Source of the DNA: Candidatus Hydrogenedentota bacterium | Lineage (GTDB): Bacteria; Hydrogenedentota; Hydrogenedentia; Hydrogenedentales; JAGMZX01 | Direction: 5' to 3' | Length of the DNA: 56,551 nucleotides | Assembly (NCBI GenBank): GCA_029556545.1 | Contig: JAKQEQ010000063.1 | Span: 1-56,551, forward strand | Shown here: piece by piece, positions 53,866 through 56,551 of the stretch | Layout: each line of letters begins with the position of its first letter | Position numbering within the stretch: position 1 is the first letter of the stretch | Made by a program: the position numbers and the translations under genes | Notes under the pieces: generated by a model | Database searches by the model: none | Told to the model about the DNA's origin: nothing | The model's input: only the letters and a program-made list of their open reading frames with translations

Positions 53866-56551
53866 TCACTCCCTCTTCAGCCGTTCGAGGCGGAACTTAG
53901 GCTTCCCGTCGGAAGGGGGCTGTGGCTGCGCGGCATCCTCCGACGGAGGTTCGGTGTCGGGCGCGGGTTCGTCGGACGGCGGTTTGGCGTCCGGCGCGGT
54001 GGTCTCGGGCGGCGCGGCGGATTCGACCGGCATGGTCGCCTCAGCCCCTTCGGTCATTTCCGTCCCTTGCGTCGTTTCCGTCCTTTGTGGCGATACGGGC
54101 GGCGTAGGCGGGGCGGACCCGCTTATCGGCTCGATGCGGAACGTGCGATCGCGATTCGGGTCGAGGGGCGCAGCGGGCGTCGCGTCGTCCCGGTCCTGCT
54201 TTCGTTTTTCGGGTATGGGCGTGAGGACCTCGAACTGGAACTTGCCCGGCGGCGCTTGTTCCGAGGCGTCCCAGACTTGCGGGAGATCGCCGGGTGGTCC
54301 GGGCAGGGCTTCCGGCTCGGGTTCCGGCGGCGCGGGCGCGGTTTCCTCGGTCGGCGCGGCCTCGGCGCGACACCACTCGGGGCCGAGCACGGCATAGGTC
54401 CCGAGGCCGTCGTGCGTACCCAGGAGCCGCCGCCTGGCCGCGTCGACGGACTGCCCCGACAAGGGCCGCCAACTCAGCCCTTCTTCATAGACGTATAACG
54501 CGAGATGAGACAGCAACTCGGCGCGGCACAAGGTCTCGGGCACCTCCATCTCGACGGTCAGCGTGACGGGCGTCGTGCGCGGCTCGTAATAAGGCCGCAC
54601 GTAGGACGAGAAGGCCGCCATGCCCTCGGGCAGGGGGCCGGTGGTTTCGAGCGAGGTCCGCAGCGTCGCGGCGATTTCGCGCGGGGCCGCGAAAGTGAAC
54701 GCGCCGGTAACCCCCAGCGGAAACAGGGTCACGCGGCGGCCATAGGCGCGGCGCGCGTAGCGCCAGACCTCGTCGCGCGTGAAGCGGTTGACCTTGAACC
54801 GGCGTTCAAGCATGAGGTCCAGTTGGTCGTCGAAGTGCGGCGCGTTCGGGCTGTCCGAAACGCCGAAGCGGGCGACGCTCACGGCGCGCGGCGGGTCGTC
54901 GAACTCGATGACGAACGCATGAGCGAAGCCGTAGTCCGCGTACCACTTCCCCTGTTCGAGGCGGGAATCGGACAGGAGAAACACCGGGTCGCCCGAGGCG
55001 GCGCCGCCGACGCCTTCCTCGCGCGCGCCGCGCCGGATGCGGTGGACCTGGCCCCACGGCGCCGCGACCGAATCGAATTCATTGCGCAGGGTGCGCGCCG
55101 CATCCGCCGCCGCGCCGAGCGCGAGTTCGACCGCGTTGGTCTCCTTACGCAGCAGCGCGTCGTGCAACGCGCCCTGCGAGGGAAACGCGCCCGCCGCGCG
55201 CCGCGTCAGGCCGGTCCACCAGACGTGATAGAAGGTCATTCCCTCGAGCGGCACGTCGGCCACGCCACTCCATGCGCGGAGCAGCGCAAGACCGCCCGCG
55301 AGATCGGGGTGCGCCGCCTTCACGAAATCGGGCCGCCTGTCCGCCGCCTCGAGGAGCACGGGCGTCAACTCGAGGGCGGCGGGCGCGAGCGCGTCGTACA
55401 CCATCGACTGCATGTCGCGGAAGCCGCGCTGTCCCGTGCGCAGGAGCCGCCGCACCCGCTGCGCCCGCGGCGTGTCCCGGTCCTGCACCAGCCACGGGGG
55501 CCACGCCTCCGGCGCGAGGCCGCTGTTGTCGGTGGCGGTCCACGGCGGGTTGCCGCAGACCTGGAGGTAGCCGGAACTCGGGTTCATGACGTAAGGGAGC
55601 CGGTCCGGCGCGATGAGCGCGGCCCAGGCGCGCACGTCGAGCGCGGCGTCCTCCGGCGTCTGCCACGTGATGGGCAGCCGCCCGCTTTTTTCGCGGTCCG
55701 CGAGGAGTTCCGTCGGCAGTTCCCGCGCGCCCGCCTTCGTGTTGTACACATAGAAGAGGTTGCCCGCCCGGTCCGCGTACAGGACGTGGAAACACGGCAA
55801 TTGATGCAGCATCAGCGCGGCCTGGAAAGCGTTCAGGTCGCGCGCGCGCGCCATCTCCATGAGTTGATAGAAGCCGCCGAAGTCGCGGAAGCCCCCGACG
55901 CGCCACGAATACAGCCCCCCTTGGCCCTGGAAGACCGGTCCCCGCCCGCTGATGAGCGCGGGCGTGTAGCGCTCCTCGACGCCGCTCGGCGTGCGCACGT
56001 AGTAGGGCCGCGCGTTCGACATGAACTCCAACGTGAGCAGGCGTTCGGGATCAAAGCGCGGCGTACGCGGGTCCGCGGGGTTGCGCGGCGGCGGCGTGAA
56101 TTTCTCCTCGTAGACGTCCGCGAAGTCCGGCCAATTCGGCGTGATCGCCCACCCGGAGTAGCCGTTGTGTCCCTGGACGATCACCGGCAGCCCGTAGAGC
56201 GTCACGCCCGCCACGTCCACGTCCCCGACGGCCAGGTGCGCCTCGTACCAGCGGAAAGGCCCCTCGAAATGATCGTGCGGATTGATGACCAGCAGCGTCT
56301 TGCCCTGCTCGGTCCGGTGCGGCGCGATCGCCCAGGCGTTGCCCGTATCCATCGCGCGCGGCCGCCGATACAACTCCGGCAGGTCCAGCGGCGCCATGCT
56401 CATCAGGAAAGCGTGCCACAGCGCCAGCGGGTCCGCGGGCCGCACCCCCTCGCACCACGGCGGCGTCTCGCGCGGGTGTTCCGCGATCCAGGCGTTCACC
56501 CCGAGCGCGAACCCCTCGCACAAGTCCCGCGTCACCGGGTCCACCACCCGC
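53866..56551 (-). CDS. penicillin-acylase-family protein, partial (5' end beyond window)
   Basis: At least 893 residues; the N-terminus and part of the alpha subunit lie outside the window. The family core is recognisable: AWAIAPHRTEQGKTLLVINPHDHFEGPFRWYEAHL is the start of the beta chain, followed by GHNGYSGWAITPNWPDFADVYEE and AAPWGQVHRI. In active members the beta chain starts with a Ser before Asn (S-N-A-W); here the residue is Gly (TGNAW), so autocatalytic processing and hydrolysis look impossible. The last 170 residues are a Pro/Glu/Ala-rich tail (PPSDEPAPDTEPPSEDAA). It may be a binding-only paralogue or use an altered mechanism. It is transcribed towards the REP unit at 53823. Confidence 0.82.
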   Translation of the reverse strand, partial: RVVDPVTRDLCEGFALGVNAWIAEHPRETPPWCEGVRPADPLALWHAFLMSMAPLDLPELYRRPRAMDTGNAWAIAPHRTEQGKTLLVINPHDHFEGPFRWYEAHLAVGDVDVAGVTLYGLPVIVQGHNGYSGWAITPNWPDFADVYEEKFTPPPRNPADPRTPRFDPERLLTLEFMSNARPYYVRTPSGVEERYTPALISGRGPVFQGQGGLYSWRVGGFRDFGGFYQLMEMARARDLNAFQAALMLHQLPCFHVLYADRAGNLFYVYNTKAGARELPTELLADREKSGRLPITWQTPEDAALDVRAWAALIAPDRLPYVMNPSSGYLQVCGNPPWTATDNSGLAPEAWPPWLVQDRDTPRAQRVRRLLRTGQRGFRDMQSMVYDALAPAALELTPVLLEAADRRPDFVKAAHPDLAGGLALLRAWSGVADVPLEGMTFYHVWWTGLTRRAAGAFPSQGALHDALLRKETNAVELALGAAADAARTLRNEFDSVAAPWGQVHRIRRGAREEGVGGAASGDPVFLLSDSRLEQGKWYADYGFAHAFVIEFDDPPRAVSVARFGVSDSPNAPHFDDQLDLMLERRFKVNRFTRDEVWRYARRAYGRRVTLFPLGVTGAFTFAAPREIAATLRTSLETTGPLPEGMAAFSSYVRPYYEPRTTPVTLTVEMEVPETLCRAELLSHLALYVYEEGLSWRPLSGQSVDAARRRLLGTHDGLGTYAVLGPEWCRAEAAPTEETAPAPPEPEPEALPGPPGDLPQVWDASEQAPPGKFQFEVLTPIPEKRKQDRDDATPAAPLDPNRDRTFRIEPISGSAPPTPPVSPQRTETTQGTEMTEGAEATMPVESAAPPETTAPDAKPPSDEPAPDTEPPSEDAAQPQPPSDGKPKFRLERLKRE

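Overview
The window looks like a chromosomal segment of a diderm (LPS-bearing), GC-rich, probably environmental bacterium. Outer-membrane biogenesis genes (bamA, skp/ompH, lpxD, a fused lpxC-fabZ) show an LPS outer membrane. The protein at 5624-8341 has paired dockerin-like calcium repeats followed by a long Gly-Glu run. From memory that architecture is typical of Candidatus Hydrogenedentota and neighbouring planctomycete-like lineages. This placement is an inference; no marker gene was compared. No rRNA, tRNA or CRISPR array was seen.

Layout. 1-3430: an A/T-richer accessory island with palindromic repeats, a 21-bp tandem repeat, a truncated C5-cytosine methyltransferase, two HNH nucleases and a broken MazEF-type toxin-antitoxin pair. 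3597-8871: a TAT-exported sugar-isomerase-like/DUF1080 fusion, a small transcription unit (32-codon ORF followed by three tetraloop hairpins and a terminator), a large secreted dockerin/PKD/beta-helix protein and a SUI1-family factor. 9131-18976: one strand-consistent housekeeping block, mcsA-mcsB-clpC (protein quality control) running into bamA-skp-lpxD-lpxC/fabZ (outer membrane and lipid A). 19120-26029: a zinc-ribbon protein, then a leftward series of envelope proteins (SurA-like lipoprotein, DUF1080 protein, exported nitrilase-fold amidase, purple-acid-phosphatase-like enzyme, bPH2 membrane protein, HlyD-type adaptor, 35-residue membrane protein). 26290-35761: gpmI, glycerate kinase, glnE, a heparinase II/III-like protein and a LysM-M23 peptidase. 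35813-40805: a three-gene phosphorelay. 41145-46377: a secreted protein, the tetrapyrrole operon ccsA/hemX-hemA-hemCD and an exported glycerophosphodiester phosphodiesterase. 46717-53787: a probable two-gene restriction/defence module (PLD-helicase plus Eco57I-like methylase) bounded by REP-type palindromes and followed by a REP-associated tyrosine transposase. 53866-end: a penicillin-acylase-family protein that runs off the window.

Three points stand out. First, the PLD-helicase and methylase pair lies among REP elements, one of which supplies the helicase stop codon and another of which is inserted in frame in the methylase. Second, McsB sits in the classical mcsA-mcsB-clpC order but has lost most of the residues needed for arginine-kinase catalysis, while ClpC looks intact. 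Third, a short intergenic locus at 5327-5534 encodes a tiny ORF with a strong ribosome site followed by three clean tetraloop hairpins. The penicillin-acylase homologue also lacks the family's nucleophile.

Several genes are preceded by a TGN-extended -10 element (TGNTATNNT), which seems to be a common promoter form here. All functions are read from sequence motifs and remembered families; no database search was run.
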